Source: Pseudoxanthomonas sp. | Lineage (GTDB): Bacteria > Pseudomonadota > Gammaproteobacteria > Xanthomonadales > Xanthomonadaceae | Direction of reading: 5' to 3' | Assembly: GCF_035999195.1 (NCBI RefSeq) | Contig: NZ_DASYGY010000009.1 | Span: 682,001-746,000 of the forward strand | DNA length: 64,000 nucleotides | In this document: in pieces, positions 9,660 to 18,669 of the stretch | Numbering within the stretch: position 1 is the first letter of the stretch | Layout of the letters: every line of letters begins with the position of its first letter | Program-made: the position numbers and the translations under genes | Notes under the pieces: generated by a model | Databases searched by the model: none | The model's input: the letters and a program-made list of their open reading frames with translations, nothing else | What the model was told of the DNA's origin: nothing

Positions 9660-9722
9660 TCCGCCGCGCCGCCGGCATGCCCGCATGCCGGCCGCCCCGG
9701 ACGGGCCTGCATCTGGGATAAT

Positions 9723-9754
9723 CGCGCCACCTTGCCGGGTGGCGCGTTTTTTTT
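9723..9754 (+). terminator. Intrinsic terminator after the aldehyde dehydrogenase
   Basis: CGCGCCACC (9723-9731) pairs perfectly with GGTGGCGCG (9738-9746) around a six-base loop and is followed by eight T residues. This is the clearest Rho-independent terminator in the window. Confidence 0.92.
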
Positions 9755-9805
9755 GGCTGCCCGATCCCGCGCCATCGCCTCCCTGACCCCTGCACGGAGT
9801 TCCTG

Positions 9806-10084
9806 ATGAACCAAGCCCGCACCACCAGCAGCCTCGCCACCGCCAGCCTCGTGTCCGGCATCCTGGGCTGGACCCTGCTGCCCTTCATCGGCACGATCGT
9901 GGCCATCATCACCGGCCACATGGCACGCGCCGAGATCCGCCGCAGTGCGGGCACGCTGGACGGCGACGGCATGGCCATCGGCGGGCTGATCCTGGGATGG
10001 GTATCGGCGCTGCTGTGGGTGGTCGGCATCGCGGTGATCTTCCTGTTCCTGGGCGGGATGGCCTGGCTGGCGACGTTGAACTGA
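9806..10084 (+). CDS. Small DUF4190-type membrane protein
   Basis: The 92-residue protein has two hydrophobic segments (about residues 12-37 and 56-88) separated by a short polar loop containing [11 protein letters not shown]. The pattern SLVSGILGW, then GHxARAEIRR, then [11 protein letters not shown] is typical of the DUF4190 family, which has no assigned function. The start has GGAG nearby. It ends 14 bases before pyrD and may share its transcript. Confidence 0.8.
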   Translation: MNQARTTSSLATASLVSGILGWTLLPFIGTIVAIITGHMARAEIRRSAGTLDGDGMAIGGLILGWVSALLWVVGIAVIFLFLGGMAWLATLN

Positions 10085-10098
10085 GCCCGCGCGCGTCC

Positions 10099-11154
10099 AT
10101 GTATTCGTTCGCCCGCCCCTTCCTCTTCGGCCTCGATGCCGAGACCGCCCATGGCATGGGCCTGAAGGCGCTCGACCTGGCCTACCGCACCGGCACCACG
10201 CCGCTGGTGGCGCGCCCCATCGCCCCCATGCCGACCAAGCTGATGGGCCTGACCTTTCCCAATCCGGTGGGCCTGGCCGCCGGCATGGACAAGAACGGCG
10301 CGCACATCGACGCGCTGTTCGCGCTGGGGTTCGGCTTCGTCGAGATCGGCACGGTCACGCCCAAGCCGCAGCCGGGCAATCCGAAGCCGCGCATGTTCCG
10401 CCTGCCGGAGCACCAGGCCGTCATCAACCGCCTCGGCTTCAACAACGACGGCGTCGATGCGCTGGTCCGCAACGTCGAACGCGCGCGCCGCGACCGCGGC
10501 CTGCTCGGCATCAACATCGGCAAGAACAAGGACACCTCCAACGAGCGTGCCGCGTCCGACTATCTGTACTGCCTGGAACGCGTCTACCCGCTGGCGGACT
10601 ACATCACCGTCAACATTTCATCGCCCAACACCGCCGGCCTGCGCGAGCTGCAGGAAGAACAGGCACTGCGCCAGCTGATCGGCACGCTGCGCGAGGCGCA
10701 GGAAGACCTGGCCGCACAGCACGGCAAGCGTGTGCCGATGCTGGTCAAGATCGCGCCCGACCTGTCCGACAGCGACATCGACGCGGTGGCCCGGGTGCTG
10801 GGCGACATGCAGGTGGACGGCGTCATCGCCACCAACACCACCGTCTCGCGCCTGAGCGTGCAGGACCATCCGCACGCGCGCGAAACCGGCGGCCTGTCCG
10901 GCGCACCGCTGATGGGCCAGGCCACGCTGGTGCTGCGCCGCCTGCGCACGCGCCTGCCGCACAGCATCCCGCTGATCGGCGTGGGCGGCATCCTGTCCGG
11001 CGCCGACGCGGTGGCGAAGATGTCCGCCGGCGCGTCGCTGGTGCAGTGCTACACCGGCCTGGTCTACCGCGGCCCCGAGCTGATCCGCGAATGCGTGGAA
11101 GCCATCCGCCGCCGTCGCGAAGCGCCCAGCGGCGGTCCGGTGGCGCCGGAATGA
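10099..11154 (+). CDS. pyrD: Dihydroorotate dehydrogenase (quinone), class 2
   Basis: The 351-residue enzyme oxidises dihydroorotate to orotate in pyrimidine synthesis, passing electrons to membrane quinone. The N-terminal [19 protein letters not shown] extension is typical of the membrane-associated class 2 enzymes. FMN-site motifs are visible: [40 protein letters not shown] in the form VNISSPNT, and [11 protein letters not shown]. The open frame extends upstream to 9997, but this start begins the conserved region. Its stop overlaps the murB start by three bases, so the two are translationally coupled. Confidence 0.96.
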   Translation: MYSFARPFLFGLDAETAHGMGLKALDLAYRTGTTPLVARPIAPMPTKLMGLTFPNPVGLAAGMDKNGAHIDALFALGFGFVEIGTVTPKPQPGNPKPRMFRLPEHQAVINRLGFNNDGVDALVRNVERARRDRGLLGINIGKNKDTSNERAASDYLYCLERVYPLADYITVNISSPNTAGLRELQEEQALRQLIGTLREAQEDLAAQHGKRVPMLVKIAPDLSDSDIDAVARVLGDMQVDGVIATNTTVSRLSVQDHPHARETGGLSGAPLMGQATLVLRRLRTRLPHSIPLIGVGGILSGADAVAKMSAGASLVQCYTGLVYRGPELIRECVEAIRRRREAPSGGPVAPE

Positions 11155-12191
11155 CGCCAGGCTATCGCGTCACCGCCCATGCGTCGTTGCGCGAGCGCAC
11201 GACCTTCGGCGTTCCCGCGCGGGCGCCGTGGCTGATCGAGGTCGATGATGCGGCGGCGCTGGACGAGGTCCTCGCGCTGCCGCAGGCGACCGAGAACACT
11301 CCGCTGGTGATCGGCGGCGGCAGCAACCTGCTGTTCGCCGGCGACGCACCGGGTGCCGTCATCGCGATGGCCACGCGCGGCCTGCGCGTCCTGTCCGACG
11401 ATGGCGACCATGCGCTCGTGCGGGCCGATGCCGGCGTGGCCTGGCATCCGCTGGTGATGTGGACGCTCGAACAGGGCCTGTGCGGCCTGGAGAACCTGGC
11501 GCTCATTCCGGGTACCGCCGGCGCCTCGCCGATCCAGAACATCGGCGCCTACGGCACCGAGGTGGGCGAGTTCATCCATGGCGTCGACGCCTTCGACCGC
11601 CACGCCGGCACGCGCGTGCGGCTGGACCGCGACGCCTGCGCGTTCGCCTATCGCGACAGCGTGTTCAAACACGATCCCGACCGCTATCTGGTGACCGCGG
11701 TGGAATTCCTGCTGCCGCGCCGACCCGCGCTGCGGCTGGACTATGCAGGCATCCGGGACGAGCTGGGGGCGATGGGCATCGCTGATCCGACCGCACGCGA
11801 CGTAGCCGACGCTGTGATCCGCATCCGCCAGCGCAAGCTGCCCGACCCCGCCGTGGTCGGCAACGCGGGCAGCTTCTTCAAGAATCCGATCGTCTCGCAG
11901 GCGCAGGCCGATGCGCTGCAGGTCGACTACCCCACCCTGCCCGTCTTCCGCGGCGATGCCGCCCACAACCGCAAGCTGTCGGCGGCGTGGATGATCGAGG
12001 CCTGTGGCTGGAAGGGATACCGCGACGGCGACACCGGTGTGTCCGCCGCGCATGCGCTGGTGCTGGTCAATCACGGCGAGGCGACCGGCGCGCAGCTGTT
12101 GGCGCTGGCCAGGAAGATCGCCGCGTCGGTGCAGGCGCGCTTCGGCGTGGCCATCGAGCCGGAACCGAAGATCATCGGGGCGAGCTGGTAG
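11151..12191 (+). CDS. murB: UDP-N-acetylenolpyruvoylglucosamine reductase
   Basis: The 346-residue flavoenzyme reduces UDP-N-acetylglucosamine enolpyruvate to UDP-N-acetylmuramate in peptidoglycan precursor synthesis. The FAD-binding motif [10 protein letters not shown], the region [18 protein letters not shown], the catalytic-region YRDSVFK and NAGSFFKNP, and the C-terminal EPEPKIIG are all present. Length and motif order match type I MurB. The ATG overlaps the pyrD stop (ATGA). Pairing a cell-wall gene with a pyrimidine gene may be simply positional. Confidence 0.96.
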   Translation: MTPGYRVTAHASLRERTTFGVPARAPWLIEVDDAAALDEVLALPQATENTPLVIGGGSNLLFAGDAPGAVIAMATRGLRVLSDDGDHALVRADAGVAWHPLVMWTLEQGLCGLENLALIPGTAGASPIQNIGAYGTEVGEFIHGVDAFDRHAGTRVRLDRDACAFAYRDSVFKHDPDRYLVTAVEFLLPRRPALRLDYAGIRDELGAMGIADPTARDVADAVIRIRQRKLPDPAVVGNAGSFFKNPIVSQAQADALQVDYPTLPVFRGDAAHNRKLSAAWMIEACGWKGYRDGDTGVSAAHALVLVNHGEATGAQLLALARKIAASVQARFGVAIEPEPKIIGASW

Positions 12192-12227
12192 CCCCTCCCA
12201 TGATCCTCATCCTGCCTCGGATACAGT

Positions 12228-12446
12228 TCCCTCCCCCGCGTGCGGGGGAGGGTTGGGGTGGGGGGGATGCCGAAGCCGACCGCCCTCGGCAACCGCGATG
12301 GCAGCCAGTGCGGCGACCCATCGAACCCATATCCGCGCTCATGGACTCCGTTCGCCCCCTTCCCAACCTTCCCCCGCAGGCGGGGGAAGGGGCGGATCAG
12401 GAACGCTGATGCCGAGCCTTCCCACCCACTATCGCGCTGCGGTGCT
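12228..12446. repeat. Tandem repeat block, copy 1, with orphan gene start
   Basis: About 219 bases here are repeated with few changes at 12513-12730. Each copy begins with a CCCTCCCCCG...CGGGGGAGGG palindrome, contains a second palindrome (CTTCCCCCGC-GCGGGGGAAG), and ends with the first codons of the downstream EamA gene. In copy 1 these codons (MPSLPTHYRAAVL, ATG at 12409) run into unrelated sequence after VL. So copy 1 is a truncated duplicate of the repeat plus the gene's 5' end. Confidence 0.9.
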
Positions 12447-12512
12447 TGTGCGACGTCATGCGGTCCGCACGCCGGCGCTTGTGATGATTGAGGGCCGGCC
12501 ACCCGGAACGGC

Positions 12513-12730
12513 TCCCTCCCCCGTTCACGGGGGAGGGTTGGGGTGGGGGGATGCCGAAGCCGACCGCCCTCGGCAACCGCGATGGCAGCCAGTGCGGCGA
12601 CCCATCGAACGCATACCCGCGCTCATGGACTCCGCTCGCCCCCATCCCCGTCTTCCCCCGCAGGCGGTGGAAGGGGCAGATCGGGAACGCTGATGCCGAA
12701 CCTTCCCACCCACTATCGCGCTGCGGTGCT
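12513..12730. repeat. Tandem repeat block, copy 2
   Basis: This is the copy joined to the intact EamA gene. It aligns with copy 1 at an offset of 285 bases, falling to 284 after one G is lost from a G-run at the first ATG. A 66-base spacer separates the copies. The outer palindromes have the look of paired REP elements common in Xanthomonadaceae intergenic DNA. Confidence 0.9.
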
Positions 12731-13601
12731 GATGCTGGGCAGCACTGTCCTGTTCGCGCTGATGGTGGTGGCGATCCGGCTGGCGTCGGCGACCCTGCAC
12801 ACGTTCGAGATCGCGTTCTTCCGCAACTTCTTCGGTCTGCTGGCGGCGGCGCCGTTGATCCTGCGCCATGGTCCGGGCTTCCTGAAGACCACGCAGTTCC
12901 CGCGTTACCTGTTCCGCTGCGTCATCGGCATCTGTTCGATGCTGGCCGGCTTCTGGGCCATCGGCCACCTGCCGCTGGCGCAGGCGGTGTCGCTGTCGTA
13001 TTCCACGCCGCTGTTCGTCACCCTGGCCGCCGCGGCGCTGCTCAACGAACAGGTGCGCGCACGTCGCTGGACGGCGGTGGCGCTGGGCTTCGTGGGCGTG
13101 TTGATCATCGTGCGGCCGGGTACGGCGCAGTTCACCGTCGACGCGATGGTCGCGGTGCTGGCGGCGGTGATGAGCGCGCTGGTGGCCATCCAGATCAAGC
13201 AGCTGTCCCACACCGAACCGGCCGATCGCATCGTCATCTACACCACGCTGCTGTGGGTGCCGATGTCGCTGGTGCCGGCGCTGGCGGTGTGGGAATGGCC
13301 GCAGGGCATCACCTGGGTCTGGGTCATCGCGTCGGGGGTGCTGGGCACCGGCGGTCACATGCTGTGGACGCGGGCGCTGAAGCTGGGCGAAGTGTCGGCG
13401 CTGACGCCGATCAGCTTCATGCAATTGCCGGTGGTGGCGATCTTCGGCTGGCTGCTGTTCGACGAGACGCTGGACCGGTGGACGCTGCTCGGGGCCGGCA
13501 TCATTTTCGGGGCCAATGCCTACATCGCGCACCGCGAGGCGGTGCTGTCCCGGCGTGCGGCGTCGGAGGCCTCGAGCGCAGGCGCCAAGCCGGGCGAATG
13601 A
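12693..13601 (+). CDS. EamA/DMT-superfamily transporter
   Basis: The 302-residue protein is almost entirely hydrophobic, with about ten predicted membrane segments arranged as two EamA repeats; the first ends with EQVRARRWTAVALGFVGVLI and the second with the matching DETLDRWTLLGAGIIFGANAYI. Members of this superfamily export metabolites or take up small molecules, but the substrate cannot be predicted. The start lies inside the second copy of a tandem repeat, so its promoter and translation-start region have been duplicated upstream. The next gene is convergent, 13 bases away. Confidence 0.85.
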   Translation: MPNLPTHYRAAVLMLGSTVLFALMVVAIRLASATLHTFEIAFFRNFFGLLAAAPLILRHGPGFLKTTQFPRYLFRCVIGICSMLAGFWAIGHLPLAQAVSLSYSTPLFVTLAAAALLNEQVRARRWTAVALGFVGVLIIVRPGTAQFTVDAMVAVLAAVMSALVAIQIKQLSHTEPADRIVIYTTLLWVPMSLVPALAVWEWPQGITWVWVIASGVLGTGGHMLWTRALKLGEVSALTPISFMQLPVVAIFGWLLFDETLDRWTLLGAGIIFGANAYIAHREAVLSRRAASEASSAGAKPGE

Positions 13602-13614
13602 GCGCTGCGCGTGA

Positions 13615-16353
13615 TCAACCGCGCCGGGTCTGCTTGCCCGGGCGCCTGCCTTCACGGTAACGCTTCGCCAGCTCGGCGTCGGCGTCATCCAGGGTCTTCG
13701 GATCGGCCGCGAGCAACGGCGCGATGTACTGGCGGTACAGGGGCTCCGCGTCGGCCGGCCGGCCCAGTTCGCGGTAGGTGTCGATCAGGTTCCATGCGGC
13801 GGTGCGTGTTTCCACGTGCGTCTCGCCGAGCGCACGCAGGCGCAGGTCGAACAGGCGCCGGTACTCGGCCAGCGCGTCCGGTACGCGGCCGAGCACCCGC
13901 AACGCCTCGGCGCGGATGACCATGGTGGCCTGTGCCTGCGGATGCTTCTCGCCCAGCGTCTTCAACGCCAGCGGCTGCACGTCGCCCAGCAGGCGCAGCG
14001 AGGCTTCCGCCTGCCCTGCGTTGAGCAGCGTGCCGGCGTGGTTGACCAGGATGGACAGGGTGTCCGGATGGCCCGCGCCGAGCGCGCGGGTGCGCGCGGT
14101 GATGACCTGCTCTTCCAGCGGCAATGCCGCGGCGTAATCCTCGAGCCGCGCGTGGGCCGTGGCCAGGTTCAGCCGCGTACGGACGGTCTGCGGATGGTCG
14201 CGGCCGAGCACGCGTTCGCGCGCCGCCAGCACGTCCTGCAGCATCGGAAGCGCGGCTTTCACCGATGCCTCGTCGGCGCCGTCGATCATCATCGTCGCCA
14301 GCGTGCTGCGCGCCTGCAGCGCGACCGGGTGTTCGCTGCCCAGCTTGCGCACGTAGCGGTCGGTCAGGTCGCGCTGCAGGGAGATCGCGGCCGCTTTCTC
14401 GCGGTTCATGATGCGCAGCACCGCTAGGTTGCCCATGGCCGACAGCGTGTCCTCGTGGTCGGGCCCCAGTGTGGCGGTGCGCAGTGCGACCACCTTCTCC
14501 ATGTTGGCGCGCGCTTCCGGCAGTTCGCCGAGGTTGCGCTGCACGGCGGCCAGGTTGTTGGTCGCTTCGAGCGTGGCCGGATCCCGCTCGCCGGCGCTGG
14601 CCAGCAAGCGCGCCTGCACGGCTTCGATCACGCCCTTCGCGCGCGGCCGGTCGCCGCGGGCCGAGATCACCTGCGCCTGCGCCAGTTCCAGCTTCACCCG
14701 CACGCGGTCGTTGTCCGGCAGCGCGAACGCGCGCGGCAGCGCCTTCTGCAACGCGGCCTCGGCCTGGTCGATGTGCGCGCCCTCCAGCAGCGCCTGCACC
14801 TGGTCGTTGCGCGCACGCAGGGTGTCCTGCGCGCCTTCGCCGAGCACGCGGCTGCGGTAATCGGCCACCTGCGCGAAATGCGCAGCGGCCTTGTCGTAGA
14901 GGCCGATGGCGGCATACACGTGGCCGACAGACTCGCGCAGGCTGGCGGCCACGTCGGGCTGATCGGCGAAATCGCGTGCGATGGCCTCCTCTGCGTTCGC
15001 CAGCAACTGGCGGTCGACCAGGTCGCGCGCCAGGTCGCCGGTGCTGGTCTTGGCCAGGGTGGCGCCGAACGCGCCGGCCGCCGACGGGTCGACGCTGCTC
15101 ACCTGGCGCACCAGCCCTTCCGACAGGCCCACGCCCATGGTCTCGATGTCGATGCCCTCCAGCATCGACTGCTGGAACGCCGCCACCTTCTCCAGTTCGG
15201 CACTGCGCGCCTCGGCCAGGCTGCGTTGCGTGCGCGCCTGCTGCAGGCCGTACAGCGACAGGCCCAGGCCGCCCAGCAACGCCAGCAAGGCGACGCCGGC
15301 CGCGAAGGCACCGGCGCGATGGCGACGCAGGAATTTGCGCCACGCATAGCGACGGCTCGGCGGCACCGCCGTCACCACGCGACCATCGAGATAGCGCTGC
15401 AGATCATCGGCGAGCGCGGCGACGGACCCGTAGCGGGCATCGCGATCGTGCTGCATCGCCTTCAGCACGATCCAGTCCAGGTCGCCCCGCAACCGGTCGC
15501 GCATGCGCGCCAGCGACAGGCCGCGCTCCAGCGCCATCTGTTCCGCCTGGTCCATGGGCAGCGCGGCCAGGCGCGACGACGGCGCCACCGCGGTCGGCGT
15601 CTCCGCGGCCCAGGTTTCGCCCACCGCATCCGGACGCACCCCGGTCACCAGTTCGCACAGCACCACGCCGAGGGAATAGACATCGCTGCGCGTGTCCACC
15701 TGGGTGGCGTCGCCCTGTGCCTGCTCGGGGCTCATGTACTCGGGCGTGCCCGCGCGCTCCAGCGCGGCGTCGCCGGCCAGCGAGGCGGCCATGGCGATGC
15801 CGAAGTCGATGATCTTGGGTGCAGGCCGGCCATCGAGCGTGTCGACCAGCAGGTTGCCGGGCTTCAGGTCCCGGTGCACCACGCCCTTGTGGTGCGCGTG
15901 CTGCACGCCCTCGCAGACGCGGATGAACAACGCCACGCGTGCGTCCAGCGACAGGCGCTGGTCGCGGCAGTAGCGCGTGATGGGGCTGCCGTCGATCAGC
16001 TCCATCGCGAAGAACGGATAGCCCTCCTCCGTGGTGCCGGCGTCGTAGATCTGGGCGATGGCGGGATGGCGCATCTGCGCCAGCACCTGCCGTTCCACCT
16101 CGAACCAGGCCAGGTGGCGCGCCTGCAGGCGCTGGACCCGCATCAGCTTGAGCGCCACGTCGCGGCGCACCGGCTCCAGCTGGGCGGCGCGATAGACCTC
16201 GCCCATGCCGCCCCGCCCCAGCAGACCCTCGATCCGGTAACGGCCCAGCCGCGCGCCGGGCGCGAGCGTGCCGTCCGGCGCCGTGGGCGCGTCCTGCAGG
16301 CGCGTGGCCAGGCTCTCGGTGGGTGCGAGGTCGTCGTACGGATGCGATGTCAT
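13615..16353 (-). CDS. Transmembrane serine/threonine protein kinase with C-terminal TPR repeats
   Basis: The 912-residue protein has an N-terminal Hanks-type kinase: glycine loop GLLGRGGMGEVYRA (about 44-57), ATP-binding Lys69, catalytic HRDLKPGN (160-167), DFG at 183-185 and TPEYMSPEQ. A single membrane segment lies near residues 330-355 (GVALLALLGGLGLSLYG). The remainder is helical tetratricopeptide repeats, for example DTLSAMGNLAVLRI and the LNLATAHARLEDYAAAL unit, likely on the far side of the inner membrane. Such kinases sense an envelope cue and phosphorylate cytosolic targets. The frame opens at 16380; 16353 (MTSHPYDDL) is the alternative used here. It is divergent from an FHA-GGDEF gene, a plausible phospho-target. 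Confidence 0.9.
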   Translation of the reverse strand: MTSHPYDDLAPTESLATRLQDAPTAPDGTLAPGARLGRYRIEGLLGRGGMGEVYRAAQLEPVRRDVALKLMRVQRLQARHLAWFEVERQVLAQMRHPAIAQIYDAGTTEEGYPFFAMELIDGSPITRYCRDQRLSLDARVALFIRVCEGVQHAHHKGVVHRDLKPGNLLVDTLDGRPAPKIIDFGIAMAASLAGDAALERAGTPEYMSPEQAQGDATQVDTRSDVYSLGVVLCELVTGVRPDAVGETWAAETPTAVAPSSRLAALPMDQAEQMALERGLSLARMRDRLRGDLDWIVLKAMQHDRDARYGSVAALADDLQRYLDGRVVTAVPPSRRYAWRKFLRRHRAGAFAAGVALLALLGGLGLSLYGLQQARTQRSLAEARSAELEKVAAFQQSMLEGIDIETMGVGLSEGLVRQVSSVDPSAAGAFGATLAKTSTGDLARDLVDRQLLANAEEAIARDFADQPDVAASLRESVGHVYAAIGLYDKAAAHFAQVADYRSRVLGEGAQDTLRARNDQVQALLEGAHIDQAEAALQKALPRAFALPDNDRVRVKLELAQAQVISARGDRPRAKGVIEAVQARLLASAGERDPATLEATNNLAAVQRNLGELPEARANMEKVVALRTATLGPDHEDTLSAMGNLAVLRIMNREKAAAISLQRDLTDRYVRKLGSEHPVALQARSTLATMMIDGADEASVKAALPMLQDVLAARERVLGRDHPQTVRTRLNLATAHARLEDYAAALPLEEQVITARTRALGAGHPDTLSILVNHAGTLLNAGQAEASLRLLGDVQPLALKTLGEKHPQAQATMVIRAEALRVLGRVPDALAEYRRLFDLRLRALGETHVETRTAAWNLIDTYRELGRPADAEPLYRQYIAPLLAADPKTLDDADAELAKRYREGRRPGKQTRRG

Positions 16354-16414
16354 GCCACTGTCCCCGGTGCGCCCGGCCATGGTAGCGGAAGCGTGAGTTG
16401 ACCGACCGATCCGT

Positions 16415-16420
16415 TACACT
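16415..16420 (+). promoter_or_regulatory. Possible -10 for the FHA-GGDEF gene
   Basis: TACACT lies 28 bases before the chosen start, in the narrow gap between two divergent genes. No convincing -35 accompanies it, so the call is weak. Confidence 0.3.
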
Positions 16421-16448
16421 CGGGCCCGCACCTGCCAGTCGCCTTCGC

Positions 16449-17345
16449 ATGTCCCGGGATTCCCACGATCCACCCACCACGCAACGGACCGTCCTGAGCG
16501 ACGGCCCGCGACCGGCGTCGCACCGGTCGGCGTGCGTGGTGGTGATCCACGGCGAGGGCCTGGGCCGGCGCGCGGACATCGATACCGCACGGGTCCGCGT
16601 GGGCCGGTCGCAGGAAGCCGACCTGCACATCCCGCACAACAGCGTCTCGCGCCTGCACTGCGAGATCTGGCGCGACGGCGACAGCTACCGCGTCCGCGAC
16701 CTGGGCGCCACCAACGCCACCCGCGTCAACGACGCGCCGGTGAGCGAAGCCGCCCTCGCCGACGGCGACCACATCACGCTCGGCGAGAGCATCCTGAAGT
16801 TCATCAGCCACAGCAGCGTGGAAGCGAGCTATCACGAGGAGATCTACCAGCTCGCCACCCACGATGCGCTGACCGAGATGTACAACCGCCGGCACTTCAT
16901 CGAGTCCGTCGAGAAGGAAATCGCGCGTGCCATGCGCCACCAGCGCGAACTGACCATGTGCATCATCGACGTGGACCTGTTCAAGCCGATCAACGACCGC
17001 TACGGCCATATCTCCGGCGACCACGTGCTGAAGCAGATCGCCGGACTGGTACGCCGGCACGTGCGCAACGACGATACCGCCGCGCGGATCGGCGGCGAGG
17101 AGTTCGCCGTGTTGCTGCCCGAGTGCGGGCCCGAGGCCGCCTATGGCTTCGCCGAGCGCCTGCGCGAGGCGGTGGAGGCGGTGGTGTTCCGCCCCGGCGG
17201 CGAGGCGCAGCGCATCACCGTCAGCATCGGCATCGCCGCGCTGACGCCCGAGCGCGATACCGTCAGCCGCATGATGGCGGCCGCCGACGCCGCGCTGTAC
17301 CGCGCCAAGAGCGAAGGCCGCAACCGGGTCTGCATCGAACACTGA
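16449..17345 (+). CDS. FHA-domain diguanylate cyclase
   Basis: The 298-residue cytosolic protein joins an FHA domain (about residues 30-105, with VRVGRSQEADLHIPHNSVSRLHCEI giving the Gly-Arg-Ser and Ser-x-x-His core, each under the usual spacing) to a GGDEF domain (about 120-298) with active-site IGGEEF, so it should make cyclic di-GMP. FHA domains bind phosphothreonine, and the divergent neighbour encodes a Ser/Thr kinase, so phosphorylation-controlled cyclase activity is a reasonable inference. The frame opens at 16398 but MSRDSHD at 16449 is preferred. The end is four bases from the convergent DedA gene. Confidence 0.88.
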   Translation: MSRDSHDPPTTQRTVLSDGPRPASHRSACVVVIHGEGLGRRADIDTARVRVGRSQEADLHIPHNSVSRLHCEIWRDGDSYRVRDLGATNATRVNDAPVSEAALADGDHITLGESILKFISHSSVEASYHEEIYQLATHDALTEMYNRRHFIESVEKEIARAMRHQRELTMCIIDVDLFKPINDRYGHISGDHVLKQIAGLVRRHVRNDDTAARIGGEEFAVLLPECGPEAAYGFAERLREAVEAVVFRPGGEAQRITVSIGIAALTPERDTVSRMMAAADAALYRAKSEGRNRVCIEH

Positions 17346-17349
17346 CGGC

Positions 17350-18291
17350 TCAGCCGGTCAGCGGCTCCACGCCGTATCCCTGCGCGCGCCACGCGTCGAT
17401 GCCCCCGCGCAGCGGCAGTACGTCGCGGAAGCCGGCCGCGCGCAGCCTGCCCGCCATCCACGCCGCCGACACCTCGTCCGGGCAGGCACAGTAGATGACC
17501 ACCTTGCCCTCGCGCGGATACGTGGCCAGGATACCGCCCAGCTCGCGCTCGTCGGCGAACACGGCACCCGGGATCACGTACGGGTCCACCTCGCGGAAGC
17601 CGGGCGCGCGGATGTCGAACACCACCGGCGACTGTCCGGCCCGGCGCAGCGCCTCAAGTTCCACCGGCTCGATGCGTGCGGACTCCAGCGATCTCAGCAG
17701 CGCGCGCCGGCGCCACCAGCGCCACGCGACGTAGGCCGCCAGCGCCAGGCCGATCACCACGCCGGCGCCGGTACCGAGTTGCGACAGGGCGTCGAGCACG
17801 GTCTCCACCTGGCGCGAGAAGATCACCCCCAGCCCCAGTCCCAGCGCCGCCCACAACGCCGCGCCCAGTCCGTCGTAGCGCAGGAACAGCGGCAGCCGCG
17901 CCTGCATGGCGCCGGCCAGCGGCACGGAGACCATCGACAGGCCGGGAATGAACTTCGCCACCGACAGCACGCGGATGCCGAAGCGGCCATAGAAGCGCTC
18001 GGTGCGCTTCATGCAGGTGTCGCGCGACAGCGACAGCCGGCACAGCGACTGCAGCGTGCGGTTGCCGTAGCGGCGACCGGCGAAGAACCACACGCTGTCG
18101 CCGATCAGGCTGGCGGCCACCGACACCGCCAGCACGCCGAGCAGCGGCAGCCACATCGCCTCCGGCTGCAGCGCCAGCCCGGCGCCGACCAGGATCAGCG
18201 TCGGCATGGCCGGTACCGGCAGGCCCAGCGACAGCGCCAGGACGTTGGCGAACACCAGCAGCACGCCATATTGGTCCACCACGTCCTGCAT
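17350..18291 (-). CDS. DedA-family membrane protein fused to a rhodanese domain
   Basis: The 313-residue protein begins with a DedA/SNARE-associated domain of several membrane segments (residues about 1-195), including GDSVWFFAGRRYG and the KFIPGLSMVSVPLAG motif typical of the family. After an Arg-rich WRWWRRRALL anchor, residues about 215-310 form a rhodanese domain with active-site loop CACPDEVSA and the WRAQGYGVEP end. DedA proteins are linked to phospholipid flipping and membrane homeostasis, and rhodaneses to sulfur transfer, often as regulatory modules. This fusion is seen in several proteobacteria. The start has GGGGA upstream. Confidence 0.9.
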   Translation of the reverse strand: MQDVVDQYGVLLVFANVLALSLGLPVPAMPTLILVGAGLALQPEAMWLPLLGVLAVSVAASLIGDSVWFFAGRRYGNRTLQSLCRLSLSRDTCMKRTERFYGRFGIRVLSVAKFIPGLSMVSVPLAGAMQARLPLFLRYDGLGAALWAALGLGLGVIFSRQVETVLDALSQLGTGAGVVIGLALAAYVAWRWWRRRALLRSLESARIEPVELEALRRAGQSPVVFDIRAPGFREVDPYVIPGAVFADERELGGILATYPREGKVVIYCACPDEVSAAWMAGRLRAAGFRDVLPLRGGIDAWRAQGYGVEPLTG

Positions 18292-18669
18292 CGCGATCCC
18301 CGTCGCAGCGGCCGCACAGCGCGGCGAGCGGGCATGTTCGATCCATGTCCGCGCGACGGCAAGGCGCCGGTCCGCAACAATGCGTTGCCCGGTCGCATTG
18401 GCGCACGCCTGTACCAGATCGCGCGTGCGTGCTGCGACGCGGGATCGCTCCGTTTACCTGGGTACCCGCAGCGCCCGGGACGGGGGGCATCGCGGCCAAT
18501 ACCGGGGGCGAAGGCAGCCAAAGCGGGCGCCATCACGCGCACTTAATCCCTGCGCGCGACCGAGCCACGACCATCCGCCTTCGTACGGTGGCCGCCCCCA
18601 CGGGTGCCGCACGCCCAGGCAGTCCATCCCGTTGAACGTCCCGCCTGACTCTCGCCGGAGGATCCGATC
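18292..18669. other. Intergenic gap, no gene recognised
   Basis: This 378-base stretch separates the divergent DedA-rhodanese and pectinacetylesterase-family genes, so it must hold two promoters. I found no convincing -35/-10 pair, no repeat shared with other places and no structured RNA. A CCGGAGGATCCG ribosome-binding region closes it at the right end. Confidence 0.6.

Noticed and set aside
12409..12690. Separate gene starting at the duplicated ATG
   Set aside because: It shares only about 13 codons with the EamA gene, then runs through the spacer and the second repeat copy with no recognisable protein.
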